DNA of 9,101 nt from Methanobacteriota archaeon (GCA_005878665.1 VBLR01000164.1:1-9101); one strand, 5' to 3'. Numbered from the stretch's first letter, positions 1 through 7,407 are shown. Notes: generated by a model not told the origin, from the sequence alone. Numbers and translations are program-made.

Positions 1-424
1 GCGACAGGAAGACACCGTTGATCGTCGTCTCCATGAAGAGGAACATGGCGAAGAAAGCAGGCACCCGGTGGTGCTCGTCCCATGAGATCGCGAGGGCGAG
101 CGGCGTCAGCAGCGCGTTCAGGAATACGAGGACGACGGAGAGCTCGTCCGCCCCGAGGATGTAGTTCACGTTCAGGGACGGGACCCACGGGCTCTCCTCG
201 ACCGCGAAGTACGTGTGGTTCGCGGCCGTCGTGATGGCTGGGAGGGAAATCCCACTCGGCCACAGGAATCCCGCGAGCAGGACCGTGGACAGGCCGAGGA
301 CGATGACGGAGAACCCCAGGGCAACGGCCCGCGCGGCACGATCCGATCCGGTCAGGTACGTGAACACCGCCCCGACCGCAGGCAGGAGGACGATGTACGT
401 CAGGATCGGGAACTCGATCAACAT
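1..424 (-). CDS. nuoM: Second NuoM-like antiporter subunit of complex I (NuoM2), partial at left edge
   Basis: The open frame starts at ATG 424 and runs uninterrupted off the left end, giving 141 codons. The start directly abuts the nuoM stop (TAG 427-425), and a strong Shine-Dalgarno GGGAGG lies 7 nt upstream. The translated N-terminus (MLIEFPILTYIVLLPAVGAV) is a membrane helix. A second hydrophobic stretch follows, then the motif NYILGADELSVVL at about residues 87-99 and FFAMFLFMETTINGVF near 124-139. These match the upstream NuoM (NYIVGVDGLSVPL, FFGLFLFLEMTLVGVF) position by position. NuoN normally lacks the LSVPL-type motif, so this is called a NuoM paralogue rather than NuoN. Family members are 14-helix Mrp-antiporter-like proton pumps in the distal membrane arm. 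The catalytic Glu and Lys lie beyond the window edge, so it is not known whether they are kept. The alternative is a divergent NuoN. Confidence 0.85.
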   Translation of the reverse strand, partial: MLIEFPILTYIVLLPAVGAVFTYLTGSDRAARAVALGFSVIVLGLSTVLLAGFLWPSGISLPAITTAANHTYFAVEESPWVPSLNVNYILGADELSVVLVFLNALLTPLALAISWDEHHRVPAFFAMFLFMETTINGVFLS

Positions 425-2020
425 CTAGAGTCCTCCCAACCACGGGAACGACCCGGCCGTGTATGTGTTGATCATTCCGAGGAACAAAAAGGGTAGAAAG
501 CCGACGAGGAAGACCAGGGCCACGAGGACGACGTACGAGACCCGCTCCCATGGCAGGAGGTCGTGGGAGTGCCCGAGCTTTTCCGGGACCTCTCCGAACA
601 GGATGCGCTGCATCGTGTAGACGTAATACGCGGCGGTCACGACGATCGAGATCAGGGGAATGATGATGAGCCGACGCATCTCGCCGAGATTCGGGGATCC
701 GTAGGCGCCAACGAACACCATGAACTCGGACCAAAACGAATTGAGGCCGGGGAGACCGAGCGAGGCGAAGAAGCCGATCGCGAGGACGAACGAGAATTGC
801 GGCATCACCTTCGCAAGGCCTTGAAGCTCGGGGATGTCCCGCGTCCCGGTGGCGTGCTTGACGGAGCCGGCGAGCATGAACAGGATTGCGGTGATGATGC
901 CATGGTTGAACAACTGGAAGATTCCGCCTTGGACGCCGATCACCGTGAGGCTCGAGGCCCCTAAGAGGACGAACCCCATGTGCCCGATCGAGCTGTAGGC
1001 GATCAGTCGTTTCAGATCGACCTGGGCGAGGCAGACGAATGCCGCGTACACCATCGACACCGTCCCGAGCACCGCGAGGACCCACCACAGGTTCTTTGTG
1101 GCATCGGGGAGGATCCCGAGGTTGATGCGGAAGATCCCGTACCCGCCCATCTTCAGGAGGACGCCCGCGAGGAGGACGGAGCCTCCGGTCGGCGCTTCGA
1201 CGTGGGCGTCCGGGAGCCATGTGTGGAACGGGAACGAGGGGAGCTTCACGAGGAAGCCGACCAAGAAGGCCGCGAAGATCGGAATCTGTAGGCCCACGGT
1301 GAGGTAGGTGGCGAGCGTGCCGGTCTCATGCCGCAGCGCCCCGTGCAGGAACGCCGTCATGTCGAGGGTGTTCGCGTTCGTTCCATAGACGGCGGCGTTC
1401 ACGCCCGCGCTGTTGAAGTAGAGGGCAAAGATCGAGAGCAGCATGATCACGAACCCGGTTTGCGTGAAGATGAGGAACTTCAGGGCCGCATACCGTCGGT
1501 TCGGCCCACCCCAGATCCCGATGAGGAAGAACATGGGAATGATGACGAGTTCCCAGAAAACCGCAAAGAGCAGGAGGTCGAGGGACATGAAGACGCCGAC
1601 GAGGGTCATTTCGAGGAACAGAAAGAGGCCGAAGAACGCCCGCGGTCGATTCTCCTCGTCCCAGTGGAAAACGATCGCGAGGGTCGTCAACAGGGTCGTG
1701 AGCCAGATGAGCGGGACGCTCAGACCGTCCACACCGACAATGTAGTTGAAACCAAACTGAGACCATCCCGAATACCGCTCCATGTAGTACAGCGGGACGT
1801 ACGCGCCCGGCGTGGGCGGTGGGGTCGTGGTCGGTGCCCCGAAGAACACGGCCCAGCCCGGGTTGATGAATCCGACGAGGAGCAACGTCGCGAGCGTCGT
1901 CTCGATCAAACTGACGCCGAGGGCGATGAGCTTCGCCAGTCGCTGGGACGTCCCAACGAACCAGGCGACGACTGCGCCGACGAGCGGGATCAAGATGAGG
2001 AGGCTCAGGATGTACGTCAT
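425..2020 (-). CDS. nuoM: Complex I proton-pumping subunit NuoM
   Basis: This 531-residue antiporter-like membrane subunit of complex I starts at ATG 2020, 1 bp after the nuoL stop. Key pumping residues are visible: Glu157 (FWELVIIPMF), Lys259 (FLVKLPSFPFHTWLPDAH), Lys290 (GVLLKMGGYG) and Glu432 (FWSEF). They correspond to E. coli NuoM Glu144, Lys234, Lys265 and Glu407; the last three share the same +25 offset, so the core is collinear. About 14 hydrophobic helices are expected. Compared with E. coli there are about 13 extra residues before Glu157, around a Pro/Thr-rich loop (TTTPPPTPG, residues 64-72), and about 12 more before Lys259 in a loop near residues 203-238. The protein should sit between NuoL and the second NuoM-like subunit and move one proton per cycle, as in the family. 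Family assignment is certain. Confidence 0.97.
   Translation of the reverse strand: MTYILSLLILIPLVGAVVAWFVGTSQRLAKLIALGVSLIETTLATLLLVGFINPGWAVFFGAPTTTPPPTPGAYVPLYYMERYSGWSQFGFNYIVGVDGLSVPLIWLTTLLTTLAIVFHWDEENRPRAFFGLFLFLEMTLVGVFMSLDLLLFAVFWELVIIPMFFLIGIWGGPNRRYAALKFLIFTQTGFVIMLLSIFALYFNSAGVNAAVYGTNANTLDMTAFLHGALRHETGTLATYLTVGLQIPIFAAFLVGFLVKLPSFPFHTWLPDAHVEAPTGGSVLLAGVLLKMGGYGIFRINLGILPDATKNLWWVLAVLGTVSMVYAAFVCLAQVDLKRLIAYSSIGHMGFVLLGASSLTVIGVQGGIFQLFNHGIITAILFMLAGSVKHATGTRDIPELQGLAKVMPQFSFVLAIGFFASLGLPGLNSFWSEFMVFVGAYGSPNLGEMRRLIIIPLISIVVTAAYYVYTMQRILFGEVPEKLGHSHDLLPWERVSYVVLVALVFLVGFLPFLFLGMINTYTAGSFPWLGGL
432..437 (-). promoter_or_regulatory. Shine-Dalgarno of the second nuoM-like gene
   Basis: GGGAGG on the minus strand lies in the last codons of nuoM, 7 nt before ATG 424. 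It fixes the start of the downstream gene, whose ATG follows the nuoM TAG with no gap, and it suggests independent or coupled re-initiation there. Confidence 0.75.
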
Positions 2021-2021
2021 C

Positions 2022-4130
2022 TCATCGACCCAGCCCCGACCACCAACGCTGGAGGAAACTCAGTCCGAACATGAGCGCGATGACCACGACGATCCCGAGA
2101 ACGACGACCCACGCGTAGCTCTGGACCTGTCCGGTCTGTCGCTGCCGGAGCCGCAAACTCGTCCGCACGGTCTCGAGGCTGATCGCGTTCACGGCTCCGT
2201 CGACGACTTGGCGGTCGAACCGGTCGGTCCCCGTCGCGACGACGACCCCGGCGCGCCCCACGCCGTTCACGATGCCGTCGATGACCCTGCGGTCGAACCA
2301 GTCTAGGGCCCGCGCCGTCCCGTACACGACGGTCCGCCCGAACGCGTCGTACGCGTCGTCGATCCAGTACCGTTTCGTGAGCATGCGGTGGATGAACGCG
2401 CCGCCTCTCGAGGCGGTGAAACGCTCCGCCGGGACGCGTTTCGTCGCATACACGGCCCAGGCGAGCGCGAGGCCCAAGACCGCGACGCCCATCGAGACGC
2501 CCTCGAGCAGGAGGTGCTGGAACGGGACGCCGAGCAGCGGGAAGGCGGCTTCGGGCCGCTGGAAGAAAACGAGGTTCCCGAAGCCCTGCATCGGGTACGC
2601 GAGGAGGCCGGAGACCAGTGTGAATCCGGCGAGGATCATGAGCGGTACCGTCATGACCGGCGGCGACTCGTGCGGATGCTGGTGGCCGCGGTACTCCCCG
2701 CGGAACGTCATGAACCACAGACGGAACGTGTAGAACGCGGTCAGGAACGCGGTGCCGACGCCGAGGGCCCAGAGCAGGTAGAACCCGGAGTTCAAGGAGC
2801 CCGCATCGAAGGTGACCGACAAGATTTCGCCCTTCGAGAAGAATCCGCTGAAGGGTACGATGCCGGCGAGGGCGAGCGCGCCGAAGAGCATGACCTTCGA
2901 GGTGACGGGCAGGGGTTTCGAGAGTCCCCCCATCTCCCGCATGTCATTCGTGTTGACCGCATGGATCACGCTGCCGGCACCCAGGAACAGGAGGGCCTTG
3001 AAGAAAGCGTGGTTGAAAAGATGGTACAACGCCGCGCTGTACCCGGCGGAGTCTACGGCCTCGCCGCGGGAGACGTCCGTCGCCATGATGTAGGCGCCCG
3101 CGCCCAGCCCGAGGAACATGTAGGCGAGCTGAGAGATCGTCGAAAAGGCGAGGACCCGCTTGATGTCGAAGTTCACGACGGCCATCGTCGCCGCGAACAA
3201 GGTGGTGAAGCCGCCGATTGCGGCGATGACGAGGATCGCCGTGAAGGGCGGCTCGACGGCCGAGGACAGCGGCACCAGGAAGATGAACGCCCGTGCGGTC
3301 AGGTAGACGCCGGCCTTGACCATCGTCGCCGCATGGATCAACGCGCTGACCGTCGTTGGGCCTTCCATCGCATCCGGCAGCCACGCGTGGAGCGGGAACT
3401 GCGCACTCTTGCCGACCGCGCCACCGAACAGGAGGAGCGGGATCAGCGTCAGGAGTTGCGGTGTGAGTGTGCCCGGGTACAAGCTCGCCATCTTGCGCTG
3501 GATCTCGCCGAACGAAAGCGTGGCGAAGACGTTCCAGATCACGAGGACCCCGACGAGGAACAGGACGTCTCCGATACGGGTTACGAGAAACGCCTTCTTC
3601 GCGGCCGCGGCGGCTTCGGGCTTCCTGTCCCAGAAGCCGATCAGTAGGTAGGAGCACAGGCCCATGATTTCCCAGAAGATCAGCAGTTGGAGGAAGTTGT
3701 CCGCGCTCACGGTGCCCAGCATGCCGGTGGCGAAGAGGCTGACTTCCGCGTAGTAGCGCGGCTTGCCCTCCTCCTCGTGCATGTAGCCGAGCGAGTAGAT
3801 GAAAATCAGGAGACAGAGGAACGAGACGAGGACGAGCATCAACGCGCTCAGGTTGTCGATCAACAGAGAGATCTTGATCGAGTTCTCCGGAAGGAGGCTC
3901 GGGATCCAGACGAATCCCTCGATCGTCTGCGGCGTGAAAGCGCCGCCGAGGCCTCCTTGCTGCAGGACCTGGATGAACACGTACAGCGAGAGGACGAACG
4001 AACCCGCCATCGCGCCGACCGCGACGTGACCGCCTCCCTCCGGCAGATACCGGCCGAGCACGCCGATGAGGACGAAGGCGGCGAGGGGGAACAACAGGAT
4101 GAGCCAGACGACCCACTCGTAGGCGATCAC
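2022..4130 (-). CDS. nuoL: Complex I proton-pumping subunit NuoL
   Basis: This 702-residue distal antiporter-like subunit starts at GTG 4130, 3 bp after the nuoK stop. Functional residues seen are Glu154 (FWEIMGLCSY), Asp188 (TRIGD), Lys241 (GKSAQFPLHAWLPDAMEGP), His266 (ALIHAATMV), His370/His374 (YHLFNHAFFKALLF) and Lys433 (FSGFFSKGEIL). The first four align with E. coli Glu144, Asp178, Lys229 and His254 at offsets of +10 to +12. The C-terminus has the expected layout: a helix near 541-563, an amphipathic lateral-helix region (about 580-665), and a last membrane helix near 672-694. From the TM12 lysine to the end there are 269 residues, against about 214 in E. coli NuoL (613 residues). The C-terminal part is therefore about 55 residues longer, and part of this is an internal repeat listed separately. 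The lateral helix normally braces the other pumping subunits, so extra length may fit the extra NuoM encoded downstream. Confidence 0.97.
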   Translation of the reverse strand: MIAYEWVVWLILLFPLAAFVLIGVLGRYLPEGGGHVAVGAMAGSFVLSLYVFIQVLQQGGLGGAFTPQTIEGFVWIPSLLPENSIKISLLIDNLSALMLVLVSFLCLLIFIYSLGYMHEEEGKPRYYAEVSLFATGMLGTVSADNFLQLLIFWEIMGLCSYLLIGFWDRKPEAAAAAKKAFLVTRIGDVLFLVGVLVIWNVFATLSFGEIQRKMASLYPGTLTPQLLTLIPLLLFGGAVGKSAQFPLHAWLPDAMEGPTTVSALIHAATMVKAGVYLTARAFIFLVPLSSAVEPPFTAILVIAAIGGFTTLFAATMAVVNFDIKRVLAFSTISQLAYMFLGLGAGAYIMATDVSRGEAVDSAGYSAALYHLFNHAFFKALLFLGAGSVIHAVNTNDMREMGGLSKPLPVTSKVMLFGALALAGIVPFSGFFSKGEILSVTFDAGSLNSGFYLLWALGVGTAFLTAFYTFRLWFMTFRGEYRGHQHPHESPPVMTVPLMILAGFTLVSGLLAYPMQGFGNLVFFQRPEAAFPLLGVPFQHLLLEGVSMGVAVLGLALAWAVYATKRVPAERFTASRGGAFIHRMLTKRYWIDDAYDAFGRTVVYGTARALDWFDRRVIDGIVNGVGRAGVVVATGTDRFDRQVVDGAVNAISLETVRTSLRLRQRQTGQVQSYAWVVVLGIVVVIALMFGLSFLQRWWSGLGR
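2178..2303 (-). repeat. Duplicated unit in the NuoL lateral-helix region
   Basis: NuoL residues 610-625 (DWFDRRVIDGIVNGVG) and 636-651 (DRFDRQVVDGAVNAIS) are related copies exactly 26 residues apart, sharing D-x-F-D-R-x-V-x-D-G-x-V-N. The DNA copies are also similar but diverged. Both fall in the segment between the last two membrane helices, where the lateral helix lies. The simplest reading is lengthening of that helix by internal duplication. Confidence 0.7.
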
Positions 4131-4133
4131 GGC

Positions 4134-4436
4134 TCACCACTTCAGGAAACGAATCTTGTCCAGCTCGATGGTGCCGTGGGTCTGGTAAATCCCGAGGAAG
4201 ACCGCGAGCCCGACCGCGGCCTCGGCGGCGGCGACCGCGATCCCGAGGAGGGCGAACACCTGGCCGCTCGCGTCGCCGCTGTACGAACTGAACGCGACGA
4301 AGTTGAGGATCGAGGCGTTCAGGATGATCTCGATCGACATGAGCACGATGATCCCGTTCCGGCGGGCGAGGACGCCGTACAGGCCGATGCAGAGGAGCAT
4401 CGCGGACAGGAGCAGTTCGTACTGAAGCGGGATCAT
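4134..4436 (-). CDS. nuoK: Complex I subunit NuoK
   Basis: This is a 100-residue, three-helix membrane subunit related to MrpC, the usual length for the family. Both glutamates required for the proton path are present, at the same numbers as in E. coli: Glu36 (SIEIILNA) and Glu72 (AAAEAAVGLA). The start ATG 4436 overlaps the stop of the upstream nuoJ C-terminal half (ATGA), and AGGTG lies about 6 nt before it, so this start is well supported. NuoK links the E-channel of NuoH/A/J to the antiporter subunits. Nothing is unusual apart from a charged C-terminal tail (ELDKIRFLKW). Confidence 0.97.
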   Translation of the reverse strand: MIPLQYELLLSAMLLCIGLYGVLARRNGIIVLMSIEIILNASILNFVAFSSYSGDASGQVFALLGIAVAAAEAAVGLAVFLGIYQTHGTIELDKIRFLKW

Positions 4437-4702
4437 GGGCCCACCTTGCCGGGCTCGTCCATCTTGGCGAGGTAGACGCCGCCGATCATCGCGGCCCCGA
4501 GCAGGATGGCAATCAGGATGATCGTGATCGCGAAGCCCTCGAACATCTGATTCGCAATTCCGTTCTGCGAAGTCGCGTTCGGATCGTAGACCGGAATCGA
4601 TGTCGGCGAGCTGGGCCAGTTCACATTCCCGAGGAAGGAGGCGGCCATCACGAGGAACAAGGCGGACGCCGCGAGGACGACGAGGAACTCCCGGGCGTTC
4701 AC
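4433..4702 (-). CDS. nuoJ: Complex I subunit NuoJ, C-terminal half
   Basis: This 89-residue protein holds the last two helices of NuoJ (about residues 5-25 and 55-78) joined by a polar loop (about 26-52). The second helix, FEGFAITIILIAILLGAAMIGG, fits the NuoJ C-terminal consensus. The start is GTG 4702, which overlaps the stop of the N-terminal half (GTGA), with GGAGG about 7 nt upstream. Splitting NuoJ into two consecutive genes is known from archaeal Fpo operons, so this is likely functional rather than a frameshift. The downstream end overlaps nuoK. The C-terminal tail MDEPGKVGP resembles the tail of the N-terminal half. Confidence 0.88.
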   Translation of the reverse strand: MNAREFLVVLAASALFLVMAASFLGNVNWPSSPTSIPVYDPNATSQNGIANQMFEGFAITIILIAILLGAAMIGGVYLAKMDEPGKVGP

Positions 4703-4980
4703 GGTCCGCCCTCCGGTCCGGCCTCGTCCATGATCGTCCTCCGAGTCAGCATGATCCCGAAGACGAAGAGCACGGGGACCGCCCCCGCGTACACGATGAC
4801 TTGGATGAGGAACACGAACTCGCTCAGGAAGAGCAGATAAATCGCGCCAATCGTCACGAGCGTCATCGCAAGCCAGAACGCCGCGCGGACCATCCGCTTG
4901 TTAGTGACGACGAGAATCGAGCCGATGACCTCGAATGCGCCTAGCACGAGGAAGGCGATGAGCTCCCAGTCAACGTCCAC
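4699..4980 (-). CDS. nuoJ: Complex I subunit NuoJ, N-terminal half
   Basis: This is the N-terminal three helices of NuoJ (93 residues from the chosen start). It shows the family hallmarks AFEVIGSILVV near residues 15-25 and IQVIVYAGAVPVLFVFGIML at 59-78, with the conserved Tyr64 in VYAGA on the helix whose pi-bulge is important for coupling. I chose GTG 4980 because GGGGAGG (4987-4993) stands 6 nt before it and the protein then begins just ahead of helix 1. GTG 4983 is 3 nt from the same site. ATG 5010 would give 103 residues but has only a distant GGTGA. The 45-bp gap from nuoH to this gene is the longest inside the operon and sits where nuoI is usually found. The 3' end overlaps the C-terminal half by 4 bp. 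Confidence 0.9.
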   Translation of the reverse strand: MDVDWELIAFLVLGAFEVIGSILVVTNKRMVRAAFWLAMTLVTIGAIYLLFLSEFVFLIQVIVYAGAVPVLFVFGIMLTRRTIMDEAGPEGGP

Positions 4981-4986
4981 CACGTG

Positions 4987-4993
4987 CCTCCCC
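4987..4993 (-). promoter_or_regulatory. Shine-Dalgarno deciding the nuoJ start
   Basis: GGGGAGG on the minus strand is 6 nt before GTG 4980 and 3 nt before GTG 4983. It favours a short NuoJ N-terminus over the upstream ATG at 5010. Confidence 0.7.
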
Positions 4994-5025
4994 GCGGCTA
5001 ACCCGTGCACGGCCCGACACGCCGC

Positions 5026-6306
5026 TCACCCCACGGACCAGAGACCCGACGCAATCGCAGCGGCCGCGATGATGATGGCCCCGAGGGAATACGGGATCAG
5101 CTTTTTCCAACCGATGTTCAAGATCTGGTCGATCCGCACGCGGGGCACGGACCATGAGATCCAGATGAAGACCACGGAGATGAGATAGATCTTCAGGAGG
5201 AACCACGCTTCCTCGGGGACAATTGGCACCGGGACGCCTCCGACGGATAAGGTCGTGAAGACCGGGCCGCTCCAGCCCCCCAGATAGAGGATCGCGATGA
5301 GTGCGGCACCCGCGATCATCCGGAGCCACTTAAACCCGAAGACGAGGCCGAACCGCATCCCCGAGTACTCCGTCGTCCAGCCTTCGACGAGCTCCGCCTC
5401 CGCCTCCGGGATGTCGAACGGGATGCGTTCCATCTCCGCCATCATCGACACGCTGAACACAATGAAACCGAGAATCTGCGGCGAGAAGACGTACCACGCC
5501 GGAATCGAGAGGGCTCCGAACGAGACCAGCGGCCGATCCTGCTGCCGGACGATCGTCAGCGGGTTGAGCGAGCCGGTGAAGAACACGAGGGCGATGACCG
5601 ACAGGATCATCGGAATTTCGTACGCCATGAGCATCGCGGCGGCGCGCAGCCCGCCCACGAGGGTGTACTTGTTGTTCGCGGACCAACCCGCGATCAGGAT
5701 GCCGAGGGGCGCCAGCGAGAATGCCGCGAAGATGAACAGGATTCCGAGGTCCAGGTTCGCGACGTAGAAACCGCTGCTCCACGGGAGCGCAGCGAAGATC
5801 ATGAGCGTCGAGGACGCGATCAGCACGGGCGAGATGTGGAACATCGCGGAATCCGCGTTCCGCGGGGTGATGTTCTCCTTCTGCAGTAACTTGACCCCGT
5901 CCGCGATGTTCTGCAGGTATCCGGTGCCGCGATGGGTCGGTCGACGGGCGCGGTTGAACGGCCAGAACGGGAGCGACCAGATCGAGATCATGATGCCGTA
6001 TCGGTCCTGAAGCCGGCTGTAGAACTTCCGCTCGACCCACATCATCGTGAGGAGATTGACCAACGTCGCCCAGATCACGATGACCGTGACGGCGATGAGC
6101 CAAGTGATCACGACGATGAGCAATTCCGACCCGAGCGGGCCCATCCCGAGTCGCTGGCGAGCGACCGGGTCGAACCACTGGGCCAGTCCGGTGAGTGGGG
6201 GGATCAACCCCGCGAGCGCGTAGAGGATCTGGTCGATGACCCAGACGATCGCGAGGACGAGGACTTCGCAGACCTCGAACAGATTCGGGATCAGCGGCGC
6301 ACTCAC
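5026..6306 (-). CDS. nuoH: Complex I quinone-module subunit NuoH
   Basis: NuoH is the membrane subunit forming the quinone chamber and part of the E-channel. The start GTG 6306 overlaps the nuoD stop (GTGA), with GGGGAG about 9 nt upstream. At 426 residues it is longer than most bacterial NuoH (about 320-350). Conserved blocks are ERK (92-94), YLQNIADGVKLLQKENITP (130-148), GWSANNKYTLVGGLRAAA (207-224) with YEIP following (229-232), ERIPFDIPEAEAELVEGW (293-310) with EYSGMRF following (313-319), and VPRVRIDQILNIGWKKLIP (387-405). Extra length comes from an N-terminal stretch of about 60 residues before the standard helix 1, which contains an additional hydrophobic segment (11-40). It also comes from about 16 extra residues between RYG (102-104) and GYLQ (129-132), where R-x-GPNRVGP is expected. 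Family assignment is certain; the effect of the insertion is unknown. Confidence 0.97.
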   Translation of the reverse strand: MSAPLIPNLFEVCEVLVLAIVWVIDQILYALAGLIPPLTGLAQWFDPVARQRLGMGPLGSELLIVVITWLIAVTVIVIWATLVNLLTMMWVERKFYSRLQDRYGIMISIWSLPFWPFNRARRPTHRGTGYLQNIADGVKLLQKENITPRNADSAMFHISPVLIASSTLMIFAALPWSSGFYVANLDLGILFIFAAFSLAPLGILIAGWSANNKYTLVGGLRAAAMLMAYEIPMILSVIALVFFTGSLNPLTIVRQQDRPLVSFGALSIPAWYVFSPQILGFIVFSVSMMAEMERIPFDIPEAEAELVEGWTTEYSGMRFGLVFGFKWLRMIAGAALIAILYLGGWSGPVFTTLSVGGVPVPIVPEEAWFLLKIYLISVVFIWISWSVPRVRIDQILNIGWKKLIPYSLGAIIIAAAAIASGLWSVG

Positions 6307-7407
6307 TTGTCCATCTCCCCGACGCAGACGTCGACGGAGCCGAGGATCGCGACCGAGTCGGCGAGCTTGTTGCCGCGCAACATGATCGGCGTCGCGGCCA
6401 TCGTGCAGAAGACCGGGCTGCGAATCTTCACGCGGTACGGCCGGTCATCGCCGTCGCCGATGACGTAGAACAGGGCCTCGCCTCGCGAGTCTTCTGTCTT
6501 CGCATAGCCCTCGCCTTCGGCGCGGCGCGGCGCCTTCACCCGATACGGTCCGGTTTTCGGCATCTTCTCGAGGGCCTGGAGGATGATCTGGCACGACTCC
6601 CGGAGCTCATTGAACCGGCACACGAACCGGGCGTACGAATCGCCCGCCCCGCCATCGTGCCACACCTGCGGCTCGAAGTCAATCTCCTCGTACACCTCGT
6701 ACGGATCAAGGCGGCGCAGGTCGACGTTCACGCCGCAAGCGCGCAGGTTCGGACCGGTGACGCCCCAGTTGATCGCGTCCGCGGCGGAAATCTTCCCGAC
6801 CCCTTCCGTGCGCATGTGGAAGACCTTCGACTCCTGGAAGACCCGCTGGTACTCGTTGTCCACCTTCTCGAGGAAGTGCTCGATGCTCCGCCGGCACATC
6901 GCCTCGAAGTTCTCCGGCAGGTCGTTGCGGACCCCGCCGACCCGCGGATAGTTCTGGTTCATCCGCGCGCCGGACATCAGCTGACATCAGCTGAATGAGG
7001 TCGAGGAACAGCTCCCGCTCCCGCAGGGCCCACAGGAGTCCCGTGAGGAGGCCGAGGTCCGGGCCATAGGCGGCGAGCCACATCAGGTGGGACGCGATTC
7101 GCTGGAGTTCGAGCGCCACGACGCGGATCCACTGGCCCCGTTCCGGAGTCTCGATCCCCATCATCTTCTCGACCGCGAGGCAGTACGCGTGAGACCACGT
7201 GATCGACGAGACGTAGCAGAGCCGGTCCGTGAGGACGACGTTCTTCTGGAACTCGCGGACCTCCATGATCTTCTCGTAGCCGCGATGGAGATAGCCGATC
7301 TCCGGCTTCGCGTCGGTCACCGTCTCCCCGTCGACCTGGACCTTCATGTTCCAGAGGCCATGGGTCATCGGGTGTTGCGGGCCCATGTTGATCCAGAACT
7401 CCGGCAT
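6303..7407 (-). pseudogene. nuoD: Complex I quinone-binding subunit NuoD, frameshifted by a 10-bp duplication
   Basis: NuoD is the 49-kDa-type subunit, related to the NiFe-hydrogenase large subunit, that forms the quinone-reduction site with NuoB. The start ATG 7407 shares its A with the nuoC stop (TGATG). The quinone head-group residues are present: His16 (GPQHPMTHG) and Tyr65 (DRLCYVSS), 49 residues apart, exactly as His38 and Tyr87 are in Thermus Nqo4. The frame breaks after Met141 (LIQLM) because of a tandem duplication at 6974-6993. Read as given, translation goes out of frame and stops near 6706. The rest of the protein (SGARMNQNYPRVGGVRNDLP to the C-terminus SVDVCVGEMDK) continues in another frame from 6977. 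Deleting one copy gives an uninterrupted 364 residues of normal family length. Both halves keep good family conservation, so either the lesion is very recent or it is an assembly or sequencing error. Confidence 0.9.
6974..6993. repeat. Perfect 10-bp tandem duplication disrupting nuoD
   Basis: Plus strand: ACATCAGCTG occurs twice in direct succession (6974-6983 and 6984-6993). The base before it (G 6973) also continues the period. Ten is not a multiple of three, so the extra copy shifts the nuoD frame. One copy gives the family-typical LIQLMSGARMNQNYPR. Confidence 0.95.

Noticed and set aside
1..424. Calling the left-edge gene nuoN from operon position alone
   Set aside because: The visible motifs match NuoM, including residue-level similarity to the neighbouring NuoM, and not the NuoN consensus.
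2388..3647. Long plus-strand open frame (419 codons) opposite nuoL
   Set aside because: It is fully antisense to a confidently identified nuoL and is rich in Arg/Glu/Asp in low-complexity runs, as expected from reading GC-biased codons backwards.
2944..4140. Minus-strand open frame of 398 codons overlapping nuoL in another frame
   Set aside because: Arg/Pro-rich shadow of nuoL with no family resemblance.
6706..6977. Out-of-frame continuation of nuoD after residue 141
   Set aside because: It is a frameshift product of the 10-bp duplication; the other frame carries the conserved NuoD sequence.
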